A stretch of 38,936 nucleotides of DNA from Candidatus Fimicola merdigallinarum (GCA_017694425.1 JADIMX010000052.1:1-38936); one strand, 5' to 3'; shown: positions 8,760 through 16,266, counted from the stretch's first letter. Made by a program: numbers and translations. The notes: generated by a model from the letters alone, not told the origin.

Positions 8760-8778
8760 CGAAAGTTATGCTTTTTTT
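8748..8778 (+). terminator. Terminator of metT
   Basis: The hairpin GCGTAAC-GAAA-GTTATGC (one G-U) is flanked by A and T tracts. It overlaps the stop codon of the transporter. Confidence 0.85.
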
Positions 8779-8781
8779 ATT

Positions 8782-8810
8782 TTAACTGTATATTTTCCCA
8801 AAATTATAAT
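8782..8810 (+). promoter_or_regulatory. Promoter for the cis-prenyltransferase gene
   Basis: TTAACT (8782-8787), a 17-base spacer and perfect TATAAT (8805-8810), giving a short leader before an AAGGGAG ribosome site. Confidence 0.55.
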
Positions 8811-8843
8811 AATAATCTTAATAAAAAAGAAGGGAGAAATACA

Positions 8844-9464
8844 ATGAGAATACCTAAGCATATAGGAATTATACCAGACGGAAACAGAAGATGGGCATTA
8901 AGCAAGGGATACGAGAAAAAAGACGGTTACGAAAGTGGTCTTCCCGTAGGATTAGAACTTTTTAAAATATGTAAAGAGTTAGGAATAAAGGAAATAACAT
9001 ATTACGGTTTTACTGTGGATAATGCAAAAAGACCAAAGGAACAAAGACTAGCCTTTACAAAGGCCTGTGTTGATGCAGTTGAAATGATTTCAAAAGAAGA
9101 TGCTGACTTACTTGTACTGGGAAATGATAAGTCAAAAGTTTTCCCTAAAGAGCTTTCACCTTACACCGAGAGAAGAACTTTCGGAAATGGTGGCATAAAA
9201 GTAAATTTTCTTGTAAATTACAGTTGGGAATGGGACTTAGGTTTATCTGACAAAATCCCACAACCTCTAAAATCTAGTGATGTTTCAAGGGTAGACCTTG
9301 TAGTCCGTTGGGGTGGAAGAAAACGTCTTTCCGGCTTTTTACCTATACAGACCGTATACTCTGACTTTTATTTCATAGATGATTACTGGCCTGACTTTAA
9401 AAAACAGCATATTTTAGATGCTTTAGAGTGGTACAATCATCAAGATATAACTCTAGGAGGTTAA
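8844..9464 (+). CDS. Divergent undecaprenyl diphosphate synthase-family protein
   Basis: A 206-residue cis-prenyltransferase relative. The N-terminal HIGIIPDGNRRWA (residues 6-18) retains the catalytic Asp-Gly-Asn, GFTVDNAKRP (55-64) aligns with the usual AFSTENWKRP, and the C-terminal block from Asp151 ends in YWPDF. It is shorter than canonical UppS (about 245-250) and differs at key places: Thr-Val-Asp-Asn instead of Ser-Thr-Glu-Asn, Trp156 in the RTGG motif, and Asp174 where UppS has a metal-linked Glu. It may make a different chain length or no longer be a housekeeping UppS. It is not next to the usual cdsA/frr/ispC genes. Confidence 0.8.
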   Translation: MRIPKHIGIIPDGNRRWALSKGYEKKDGYESGLPVGLELFKICKELGIKEITYYGFTVDNAKRPKEQRLAFTKACVDAVEMISKEDADLLVLGNDKSKVFPKELSPYTERRTFGNGGIKVNFLVNYSWEWDLGLSDKIPQPLKSSDVSRVDLVVRWGGRKRLSGFLPIQTVYSDFYFIDDYWPDFKKQHILDALEWYNHQDITLGG

Positions 9465-9520
9465 TACTTGTAATTTTAAGCTCTAAATACTCATATATTT
9501 TCTAAAAAAGGAGTTTTTAA

Positions 9521-9988
9521 ATGAACATAAAATTTAAACCTTTAGCAATAAGTATACTTATAGCATTAGGTGTCGGTGGTTTATCCGGTTTTCTCACTAT
9601 GGGCAATATGGATATTTACGGAAATATAAATAAACCTCCCCTATCCCCTCCACCTATTGTATTCCCTATTGTGTGGACAATTCTTTTTATATTAATGGGA
9701 ATATCAGCCTACTTAATCTATGAATCAAACTCAAACTTAAAAGGGAAAGCACTAGCCATATACGGGTTACAGCTTGTAGTAAATTTCTTCTGGCCTATAA
9801 TTTTCTTTAATGGTCAAAAATTTTTACTAGCTTTTGTTTGGCTTTTACTTCTTGTTGCATTAATAATAGAAACAATACTTATATTTAAAGATATAAACAA
9901 AAAAGCCAGTCTACTTTTGATACCTTATCTTTTATGGTCAATATTTGCAACCTACTTGAATTTAGGTGTATATCTATTAAATAGATAA
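9521..9988 (+). CDS. tspO: TspO/MBR family membrane protein
   Basis: 155 residues with five hydrophobic segments and the TspO signature PPLSPPPIVFPIVWTILF (about residues 38-55). The family binds porphyrins and other hydrophobic ligands and is linked to tetrapyrrole or stress responses in bacteria; its role here is unknown. An AAAAGGAG site precedes the ATG. It lies 56 bases after the prenyltransferase and could share its transcript, although a weak promoter of its own cannot be excluded. Confidence 0.9.
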   Translation: MNIKFKPLAISILIALGVGGLSGFLTMGNMDIYGNINKPPLSPPPIVFPIVWTILFILMGISAYLIYESNSNLKGKALAIYGLQLVVNFFWPIIFFNGQKFLLAFVWLLLLVALIIETILIFKDINKKASLLLIPYLLWSIFATYLNLGVYLLNR

Positions 9989-10015
9989 AAAAGCAACCCT
10001 TTGGGTTGCTTTTTT
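9987..10015. terminator. Bidirectional terminator between tspO and the JAMM-LysM gene
   Basis: A perfect 13-bp inverted repeat (AAAAAAGCAACCC / GGGTTGCTTTTTT) with a 3-nt loop sits at the convergent junction and overlaps both stop codons. Confidence 0.95.
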
Positions 10016-11207
10016 ATGGAAGAACTATCTTTTTGCCTACAATTATTTTATTAGGATTACTCATACCGTTTGCCTCCATAATCTCATCAACCATAGAAGC
10101 ATCACCATAAAATTTAGCACTTATATAACTTAAACTATCACCTGCACGAACTACATATGTTTTAGGCTTTTCATCTTCAACAGCCATAGTCTTAACTGTA
10201 TCTTCTTCAACTTTTTCCTCGCTTACTGATAAACTTTCTACATTTTTAGAAGTATTTTCAGATACACTTGTACTCTGTGACGCAAAAACAGATTGAACAT
10301 TGTTATTTTGCAACTGCTCAGATATATCAGTATACTTAGTTTGAACGGAAACAACCTCAGTTTCAAGCCTATTTATTCTTTTGCTACTATTTATCAGACC
10401 TAAACCCATAAGAAAGCAGAAAAAACACAGCATACCACAAACACTAGCCAAAGCTCTATATCTAGCCTTATTTCTTTTAGCTACTTTCTCCTCTCTCTCC
10501 TTTAAAACCGAACGTATCTTTTTAGCTGCATCAATTCTATCATTATATTCTTGTCGTGTTTTAGACATATCACTACCTAACTCTATCTCAAAACCTAAAC
10601 TTTCTTTAGGCTTAGAAACGCTATTTTCAATCATATACTCCTGCATTTCCCTATTTTTATCATAGTATATGAAATACCCCATAACCTCACGCATACTATT
10701 TTTAGAATCATTAAGGGCAAACATCTTATCCATTTTATCATCTGCATCTACAACAAAAAGCTGATAGTATGTTTCAGGGAAATATTTTTTATGTATTTCC
10801 TCATCTTTTGCTGTCAAAAGTCCACCGTAACCCGACATAGTATGTACCCAACCTACAATCTCATAATCCCTAAAATAAATCTTCATTTGGTCGTTTACAT
10901 ACTCCCAAGTTTCATCAGTAAACACTTCACAACCATTTTCATTTTCGCTATACTTTCCTTGTATAGCACCACTTATTATGACTACTTCGCTGTCGTCATA
11001 TGTAAAATGCTTACCTACCAAAACCCCTAGTTTACTGCTTCCCTCATTAGCCCTTGCATACTGATAAATATATGTATAAACATAATCCTCCATATACACC
11101 TTTGTTCTGCTATCAATACGGCCTATCTGACGTATATTTGACGGAAATTCAAAACCCTCTTTCTCGTTACTATATATACCAGAGCCTTCGCCAAACTTGT
11201 AATCCAT
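10014..11207 (-). CDS. Membrane LysM protein with N-terminal JAMM/MPN-like domain
   Basis: 397 residues. The N-terminal part (about 25-190) resembles a JAB1/MPN domain: it has IVGWVHTMSGYGGLLTAKD (117-135), with His122 and Asp135 spaced as in JAMM metalloproteases but Met124 where the second histidine should be. A basic linker, one membrane segment (252-273), a coiled-coil-like stretch (275-300), a Ser/Val/Glu-rich linker and a C-terminal LysM domain (350-396) follow. The likely topology is MPN domain inside and LysM outside. An in-frame upstream start exists, but the ribosome site AGGAGG (11215-11220) selects the ATG at 11205-11207. Function unknown. Confidence 0.75.
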   Translation of the reverse strand: MDYKFGEGSGIYSNEKEGFEFPSNIRQIGRIDSRTKVYMEDYVYTYIYQYARANEGSSKLGVLVGKHFTYDDSEVVIISGAIQGKYSENENGCEVFTDETWEYVNDQMKIYFRDYEIVGWVHTMSGYGGLLTAKDEEIHKKYFPETYYQLFVVDADDKMDKMFALNDSKNSMREVMGYFIYYDKNREMQEYMIENSVSKPKESLGFEIELGSDMSKTRQEYNDRIDAAKKIRSVLKEREEKVAKRNKARYRALASVCGMLCFFCFLMGLGLINSSKRINRLETEVVSVQTKYTDISEQLQNNNVQSVFASQSTSVSENTSKNVESLSVSEEKVEEDTVKTMAVEDEKPKTYVVRAGDSLSYISAKFYGDASMVDEIMEANGMSNPNKIIVGKKIVLP

Positions 11208-11321
11208 TATACTTCCTCCTTTGTTCGTTTTACTTAATATAGCATTAAAGGAGAAAATAATTTGTAAAAATATGTAAGCAGTTATTTTTTTATTACACAA
11301 AAATTATTGTATTTTACGACA

Positions 11322-11346
11322 AAAAAAGAGATGCTTTCGCATCTCT
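11322..11346 (-). terminator. Terminator of the EIIC-like gene
   Basis: The stem AGAGATGC / GCATCTCT (11327-11334, 11339-11346) with a 4-nt loop is followed by T7 on the minus strand. The hairpin overlaps the TAG stop codon. Confidence 0.92.
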
Positions 11347-12415
11347 AAATATCTAACTTCATATCGCCATATTTTATATAACCTTTTTTACGCATAAATT
11401 CAGATATTAAAAGGGTAAGTATAGCCGGAAGTATAAAGTGAAGAAGAATTATTTCGCCTAATAAAACTAAGCTCCCTCTACTACCTGCCATAGTCTGCCA
11501 CGTCATAATCTGACCTACAAGACCACTTGTACCCATTCCTCCACCGGCTGGATTATTTTCCATTTTAAACACAACTGTACCTAAAGGACCTAAAATAGCA
11601 CTAGCCAAAGTTGGTGGTACCCATATAAGCGGATTTTTAACTATATTAGGTACTTGAAGCATAGATGTACCTATTCCCTGAGATATAAGACCGTCCCACT
11701 TATTCTCTCTAAAACTTGCAACAGCAAAGCCTACCATCTGTGTTGAACAACCTATAGTAGACGCCCCTGCTGGAAGTCCGGAAAGACCAAGTATTATAGA
11801 TATTCCCGCCGAACTTATAGGAAGTGTTAAAATCATTCCCATAACAACTGATATTACTATACCCATAATAAAAGGCTGTAGCTCTGTGGCAATATTTATC
11901 ATTTGACCAAGCCATATCATACCATTAGAAAGTGGTACACCGATTAAAGAACCTACTAAAGCACCGAATAATATAGTAACCATAGGTGTAACTATAATAT
12001 CCACCTTAGTTTTGCCGGAAATAAGTCGCCCAAGCTCTACCCCAAAAATAACAGCTATAAATGCACAAAGTGGGTCACCTGAACCACTAATAACAATAGC
12101 ACCTGCCTCATTGAAAAGTGTACCCTTTGAAAAAGCAGAGGCATTTGCACCTATAAAACCTGTAACAGCAGATGAAAATATAACAAGACGTGGTGCGTCC
12201 ATAGAATGTGCAACACCTATACCAATAGCACTACCTGTACATATAGTCGCCAAGTTTCCAATAGCAATTATAAATTCACCTACATTGCCACCTACAATAG
12301 AACCTATCTGTTTTACTATAAGCCCTACTATAAGCGTACAGAAAAGCCCTAAAGCCATACCATTAAGACCTTTTATAAAATACCTATCTAAAATTTTTCG
12401 CCATATATGTGACAT
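11345..12415 (-). CDS. PTS EIIC-like membrane protein (PfoR family), probable NiaR target
   Basis: 356 residues, about ten hydrophobic segments and several Gly-rich loops (for example NPAGGGMGTSGLVGQ near 285-300), matching the PTS_EIIC_2/PfoR family (COG3641). Members are annotated as sugar-PTS IIC components or as PfoR-type regulators. No EIIA or EIIB domain is fused or adjacent, so sugar phosphotransfer is doubtful. It follows niaR and has its own promoter with a palindrome at the start site, which suggests niacin-linked control and perhaps niacin or precursor transport. The ribosome site is GGGGGAG. Substrate unproven. Confidence 0.72.
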   Translation of the reverse strand: MSHIWRKILDRYFIKGLNGMALGLFCTLIVGLIVKQIGSIVGGNVGEFIIAIGNLATICTGSAIGIGVAHSMDAPRLVIFSSAVTGFIGANASAFSKGTLFNEAGAIVISGSGDPLCAFIAVIFGVELGRLISGKTKVDIIVTPMVTILFGALVGSLIGVPLSNGMIWLGQMINIATELQPFIMGIVISVVMGMILTLPISSAGISIILGLSGLPAGASTIGCSTQMVGFAVASFRENKWDGLISQGIGTSMLQVPNIVKNPLIWVPPTLASAILGPLGTVVFKMENNPAGGGMGTSGLVGQIMTWQTMAGSRGSLVLLGEIILLHFILPAILTLLISEFMRKKGYIKYGDMKLDI

Positions 12416-12439
12416 ACAACTCCCCCATTATGTATATTT

Positions 12440-12455
12440 AGGTGTATATACACCT
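12440..12455. promoter_or_regulatory. Perfect 16-bp palindrome, candidate NiaR operator
   Basis: AGGTGTATATACACCT is perfectly symmetrical and begins at the predicted transcription start of the EIIC-like gene, where a bound repressor would block initiation. The adjacent niaR gene makes NiaR the obvious candidate. No copy was seen in front of niaR itself. Confidence 0.6.
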
Positions 12456-12462
12456 TGAGAGT

Positions 12463-12491
12463 ATATTATCACATCATTTATAAGAAATCAA
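12463..12491 (-). promoter_or_regulatory. Promoter of the EIIC-like gene
   Basis: TTGATT (12486-12491, inside the end of niaR), a 17-base spacer and TAATAT (12463-12468). The predicted start near 12456 abuts the palindrome at 12440-12455. Confidence 0.6.
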
Positions 12492-12992
12492 GTACCCAAT
12501 TTCTTTTAATTTTTCACAAATCTCATCTAAAGTTTTAACATCATCAGCAGATATTATATGAGTATGAACTCCCTTTGTAAGCTCAAGTAAAGGCATACAG
12601 CCAGTTTCTGAAACCTTGCTCATAAATTCCTTTACATCTTTTCTGCTTTTAATGTAAAGACTTTCACCAACATTACCATATAACGGGTGATTAACTGTTG
12701 TCTTTAAAAGTTTCCCTCCAAAGTCAACAATTATATTCATTTCTCTTTCTATATCATCACTTTTATGACAAACACATATTTCTCTTTCAAAACCCTCTTT
12801 TTTTGCGTTTTCATATATATAGCCCTTAGCTGTAGATATTATACTGTTTCCACAAGCCTTTATAATACCTATATCCTTAACTATAATCTGTCTAGTAACA
12901 CCAAACTTTTGGGCGAGACTTTTCCCTGTAACAGGACTATCACTACTTTTCAATATTTTTAATATTTCTCTTTGTCTATAATCACTAGTCAT
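12474..12992 (-). CDS. niaR: Niacin-responsive transcriptional repressor NiaR
   Basis: 172 residues: an N-terminal HTH_11 winged helix (about 5-55, with RQREILKILK and the recognition region VTRQIIVKDI) and a C-terminal 3H domain, with histidines in NHPLYG and GVHTHI at positions used for metal and nicotinate sensing. NiaR (YrxA) represses NAD synthesis and niacin uptake genes when niacin is available. The ATG at 12992 follows AAAGGAGGG; a longer reading frame upstream lacks support. An extended -10 (TGTTATAAT) lies at 13020-13028. No nad or pnc genes are nearby; the EIIC-like gene is the likely local target. Confidence 0.88.
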   Translation of the reverse strand: MTSDYRQREILKILKSSDSPVTGKSLAQKFGVTRQIIVKDIGIIKACGNSIISTAKGYIYENAKKEGFEREICVCHKSDDIEREMNIIVDFGGKLLKTTVNHPLYGNVGESLYIKSRKDVKEFMSKVSETGCMPLLELTKGVHTHIISADDVKTLDEICEKLKEIGYLISYK

Positions 12993-13033
12993 AAAAAACC
13001 CTCCTTTCAAATCAACTAGATTATAACATAAAC

Positions 13034-13068
13034 AAAATAAAATCACGATTAAATCGTGATTTTATTTT
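13034..13068. terminator. Terminator of the COG2509 flavoprotein gene
   Basis: A perfect 17-bp inverted repeat (13034-13050 and 13052-13068, one-base centre) overlaps the stop codon. A/T-rich arms on both sides would let it stop transcription in either direction. Confidence 0.9.
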
Positions 13069-14648
13069 TATTCAACATATTTATTAAATATCTTTTCAGC
13101 AACTATTATACCGTCTACACTGGCAGAAACTATACCACCAGCATATCCAGCACCCTCACCACAAGGGTATAAGCCTTTTAAATTAACGCTTTCATAAGTT
13201 TCTCTATCTCTAAGTATTCTTACCGGTGATGAGCTTCTAGTTTCCACAGCTGTCATAAGAGCATCATCTCTATCAAAGCCTTTAAGCCTTTTACCCATTT
13301 CAGGTAATGCCTCCCTCATAGCCTCCACTATAAACTCAGGCAATACATTCTCAAGGTTAACAAACTTTACATCTGGCTTATAGCTGTTTTTAACCTCTCC
13401 AAACTCTTTATCTTCATAACCCTTAATAAAAGAGCCTACAGTCTGTACCGGTGCAGAGTAATTTTCACCACCATAAATAAAGGCTTTTTTCTCAAGCTCT
13501 CTTTGCATATGCATTCCTGCCAAAGTATGGTCACTTCCAAAATCTTCAGGGTATATCTGTACAAGCAACGCACTATTGGCATTTTCCTTATCTCGTGCAT
13601 ACTCACTCATACCATTTGTTACAACCATTCCCGACTCACTAGAAGATGCCACAACAGTTCCACCTGGACACATACAGAATGTATAAACTCCTCTGCCTTT
13701 TTTTGTTGTGTAAGTAAGTCTATAATCGGCAGTAGGTAGTTTTTTGTAGGCATTACCATACTGGGAAAAATCTATCATAGACTGTGGGTGTTCAATTCTA
13801 ACTCCCATAGCAAAAGGCTTCTGCTCCATTTCTATACCCTTTTCGTATATCTTTTCAAAGGTATCTCTGGCACTGTGACCAATAGATAAAACTGCATCAC
13901 TACATTCAATTATATCTCCATTTTCAAGAACCACACCTGTAAGACTTCCATTTTCTGATAAAAAGTCAACAACCTTTCTCCCGAAGTGTATTTCTCCACC
14001 AAGCTCAATTATACTGTTTCTAAGATTTTTAACTACAGTTTTTAATATATCTGTGCCTATATGTGGTTTCTGCTCATACATTATCTCGCTAGGAGCACCA
14101 AACCTTTCTAACTCCTGTAATACTTTTCTACATCTCAAATCCTTTATTCTAGTTGTAAGTTTACCGTCAGAAAATGTTCCAGCTCCACCCTCACCAAACT
14201 GAACATTACACTCTTTATCAAGTTTACCCTCTTTCCAAAACTTATTTACAGCCTCTGTTCTTTTATCAACATCTTGACCTCTCTCTATAACAATAGGCTT
14301 AAGCCCCATTTGTGCAAGTAAAAGTGCTGAAAACATTCCCGCCGGTCCAAAGCCTATTACAACCGGTCTTTTATCTATTTTACACTCACCCTTAGGAAAT
14401 TTATATTCCATATCAGGGGCTAGGGATAAATCTTTATTTCTATTAATATTAATCCTTTTTTCATTTTTAACATTAACATCTACAACGTAAACGTAATGTA
14501 TATTATCCTTTTTTCTAGCGTCAAGAGAACGTCTAAATATATTGTAGGATAAAATATCATCATAAGATACACCTATTTTTTTAGCACAAGCCGATTTTAT
14601 ATCAATATTTTCAAAAATACCAATCTTTATATTAGAAATTCTTATCAT
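13068..14648 (-). CDS. FAD-dependent dehydrogenase, COG2509 family
   Basis: 526 residues. An N-terminal domain of about 90 residues precedes a Rossmann FAD site (VVIGFGPAGMFSALLLAQ, near 97-114), then GEGGAGTFSDGKL (about 152-164) and a C-terminal FAD-contact block (GLYPCGEGAGYAGGI, about 491-505). This order defines the uncharacterised COG2509 flavoproteins, common in Clostridia. The physiological substrate is not established. The ribosome site AAGGTGA precedes the ATG. The gene is divergent from the nitroreductase. Confidence 0.85.
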   Translation of the reverse strand: MIRISNIKIGIFENIDIKSACAKKIGVSYDDILSYNIFRRSLDARKKDNIHYVYVVDVNVKNEKRININRNKDLSLAPDMEYKFPKGECKIDKRPVVIGFGPAGMFSALLLAQMGLKPIVIERGQDVDKRTEAVNKFWKEGKLDKECNVQFGEGGAGTFSDGKLTTRIKDLRCRKVLQELERFGAPSEIMYEQKPHIGTDILKTVVKNLRNSIIELGGEIHFGRKVVDFLSENGSLTGVVLENGDIIECSDAVLSIGHSARDTFEKIYEKGIEMEQKPFAMGVRIEHPQSMIDFSQYGNAYKKLPTADYRLTYTTKKGRGVYTFCMCPGGTVVASSSESGMVVTNGMSEYARDKENANSALLVQIYPEDFGSDHTLAGMHMQRELEKKAFIYGGENYSAPVQTVGSFIKGYEDKEFGEVKNSYKPDVKFVNLENVLPEFIVEAMREALPEMGKRLKGFDRDDALMTAVETRSSSPVRILRDRETYESVNLKGLYPCGEGAGYAGGIVSASVDGIIVAEKIFNKYVE

Positions 14649-14699
14649 AAATTCACCTTATTTTCTATAATAATATGTACATTTGTACACTATAAATGT

Positions 14700-14705
14700 T
14701 ATAAT
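14700..14705 (+). promoter_or_regulatory. -10 element, possible promoter for the nitroreductase gene
   Basis: TATAAT at 14700-14705 has TGTACA 18 bases upstream (14676-14681), which could serve as a weak -35. That TGTACA is half of an inverted repeat (14676-14689). The resulting leader would be about 130 nt with no obvious hairpin. Confidence 0.35.
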
Positions 14706-14839
14706 ATATCTTGTTGGCATTTATTTCAATAAATTAAAATGCCTAATTTCTCAATAATTATACTTGACCCAAAATTTTTTATCAACTATAAACGGTTAAT
14801 GTAGAGAAATAATATAAACTATTATAAGGAGTGTATACT

Positions 14840-15700
14840 ATGGATTACAAAAAACTTATCGAAGAAACATACTCTGTAAGAGATTACAGCGACAAACCAG
14901 TTTCTGAAAAATTAAAAAATGAGCTTTTAGGATATTTCCCTAGCTCCAAAACTCTTATGGACAACATAAAAGTAGAAATGAAAATCGTTGAAAATGCAGA
15001 TGTATTTGAGAAACTTAACGGAAAAGCTGGCTACAACGGAATTATGATAAACGCTCCACACTATATTGTAATATATTCTGAAGTGGCAGATAACTATATT
15101 GAAAACAGTGGCTATAAAGCATCTGATATTATATTAAAAGCAACTGACTTAGGTCTTAACACTTGCTTTATAACAATGGGTGATAGAGATGAAGTATCAA
15201 AAATATTAAACACACCTACTGGAATGGAAGTAACAGCCTTAGTTGCATTAGGATACAAAGATAACGAGGCTAAAGTTGTATTAAACGATACTAAAGTTGG
15301 TGGAAACTACTCAAAAGCTGATGTTGTAATTGAGGAAGTTGCACCTTCATACAGAAAAGACCTTGATGAGCTTGTTTTCTCAGAAAAATTCGGAAATAGT
15401 GCATCAGTAGATGAGCTTTTAACTTTAGGAATTTTAGAACCCCTTAGAACAGTTTTATTTGCTCCTTCAGCTTTAAATTCACAACCTTGGAGATTTGTAT
15501 TAAAAAATGGTAAGGTATTTATAGCTATCGAGGATACAAAAACATCAGAATATGATGAAAAAATATCTCTCGGAGCGCTTATGCACTACTTCCAGTCAGT
15601 ATTTGAAGAAGACTTCTTCGGTTTAAAATGGACATTTGATGTAGAAAATGCTCCTGAAGTTCCTGAAAACTTCAAAGTAGCAGTTACTTGCTCAATGTAA
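14840..15700 (+). CDS. Nitroreductase family protein (TM1586-like)
   Basis: 286 residues, with the FMN-binding YSVRDY (about residues 11-16) near the N-terminus and APSALNSQPWRF (about 210-221) in the second half. The two-part layout fits the single-chain TM1586-type nitroreductases (PF14512), where one polypeptide mimics the usual dimer. Such enzymes reduce nitro or quinone compounds with NAD(P)H, but natural substrates are rarely known. A GTG lies in frame at 14831, inside the AAGGAG ribosome site (14826-14831); the ATG at 14840 is the supported start. Confidence 0.85.
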   Translation: MDYKKLIEETYSVRDYSDKPVSEKLKNELLGYFPSSKTLMDNIKVEMKIVENADVFEKLNGKAGYNGIMINAPHYIVIYSEVADNYIENSGYKASDIILKATDLGLNTCFITMGDRDEVSKILNTPTGMEVTALVALGYKDNEAKVVLNDTKVGGNYSKADVVIEEVAPSYRKDLDELVFSEKFGNSASVDELLTLGILEPLRTVLFAPSALNSQPWRFVLKNGKVFIAIEDTKTSEYDEKISLGALMHYFQSVFEEDFFGLKWTFDVENAPEVPENFKVAVTCSM

Positions 15701-15708
15701 TTAATAAT

Positions 15709-15738
15709 GCAGGGTACAATGTACTCTGCTTTTTTTTA
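15709..15738 (+). terminator. Terminator of the nitroreductase gene
   Basis: A 10-bp stem with one G-U pair (15709-15718, 15720-15729) is followed by a run of T. Confidence 0.9.
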
Positions 15739-15799
15739 TTTGTTGAAAGAAAATTTTCATTTTGTTAGTAAAAAGTTAAGTCTTTGTTCATAATTTATA

Positions 15800-15827
15800 C
15801 ATATTTGGTATGTATACTCTAAATATG
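15800..15827. promoter_or_regulatory. Inverted repeat over a TATACT -10, possible operator
   Basis: CATATTT (15800-15806) and AAATATG (15821-15827) flank TATACT at 15813-15818. No convincing sigma-A -35 is seen, so the promoter may need an activator or another sigma factor. Confidence 0.35.
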
Positions 15828-15897
15828 CAGAAGACATAAGGCGAAGCCTTCTTCAGCTGGTAGTCTGAATTTTTCGCCCCTGAGAAACAGACTACCA
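15827..15897 (+). ncRNA. Structured RNA leader with two abutting hairpins (unidentified)
   Basis: Hairpin A (15827-15857) has AAGGC-GAA-GCCTT at the tip, a 4-nt bulge, a GAAG/CTTC stem, an A-A mismatch and a GC/GC base. Hairpin B starts at the next base with a perfect 10-bp stem (TGGTAGTCTG / CAGACTACCA, 15858-15867 and 15888-15897), a 20-nt loop and a possible inner TTTC/GAAA stem. A C-run, then A and T tracts, lead to the ribosome site of the small protein gene. No T tract follows hairpin B, so it is not a standard terminator. I do not recognise a known riboswitch class. Confidence 0.5.
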
Positions 15898-15929
15898 CCC
15901 CCCATAAAAAAATTTTTAAGGTGATTAAA

Positions 15930-16139
15930 ATGGAGAAAACAAATTCAAATACAAATGTTTCATACAACGAAGAAAGCGAAATATTAGATGTAGCAAACGG
16001 CGATATAATAGATATGAGCCAAAAAACTTCGGTAAAAGTTAAAGAAAATTATAAAAAGAAAACTGCTATAAAGTTAATCGGTGCATTTATATTTGCAATG
16101 TTTTCACTTTTTATATACCTTTTCTCAAAAAAGAGATAA
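15930..16139 (+). CDS. Small tail-anchored membrane protein, unknown
   Basis: 69 residues: a polar, acidic N-terminal half (to about 30), a basic stretch with KKK (42-44), one hydrophobic segment (about 46-66) and a final KKR. This looks like a C-terminally anchored small protein. The ATG at 15930 is chosen because AAGGTGAT lies at the right distance; an in-frame ATT three codons earlier is unlikely. It is the only gene on its transcript, between a structured leader and a hairpin-rich 3' region. No family was recognised. Confidence 0.65.
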   Translation: MEKTNSNTNVSYNEESEILDVANGDIIDMSQKTSVKVKENYKKKTAIKLIGAFIFAMFSLFIYLFSKKR

Positions 16140-16153
16140 CATAGAAATCCGGC

Positions 16154-16222
16154 AGTAAACTTTTATACAGAAAAGTTTACTTTAATATAGATATAGAGCA
16201 GTATAGATTACCTGCTAATATA
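16154..16222 (+). other. 3' region with two hairpins before the terminator
   Basis: A perfect 11-bp stem, AGTAAACTTTT / AAAAGTTTACT (16154-16164, 16171-16181), and then a short AGCAG / CTGCT stem follow the small protein gene. Neither is followed by a clear T tract. They could stabilise the transcript or be part of a small RNA. Confidence 0.35.
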
Positions 16223-16237
16223 ACCCTCCTTTTTTTT

Positions 16238-16266
16238 CGACGGAATAAATTTCCGTCGTTTTTTTA
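16238..16266 (+). terminator. Terminator of the small-protein unit
   Basis: The 8-bp stem CGACGGAA / TTCCGTCG (16238-16245, 16251-16258) is followed by a T tract. Confidence 0.92.

Noticed and set aside
11345-12415. EIIC-like gene as a sugar PTS component or toxin regulator (PfoR)
   Set aside because: No EIIA/EIIB partner or toxin gene is nearby; adjacency to niaR and the palindrome favour a niacin-linked role, though this is unproven.
12012-12458. 148-residue plus-strand frame opposite the EIIC-like gene
   Set aside because: Pro/Ala/Ile-rich shadow of a membrane protein; it runs through the promoter and palindrome and lacks a ribosome site.
15858-15897. Hairpin B as a terminator or attenuator
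   Set aside because: It is followed by a C-run and A's rather than a T tract, so intrinsic termination is unlikely.
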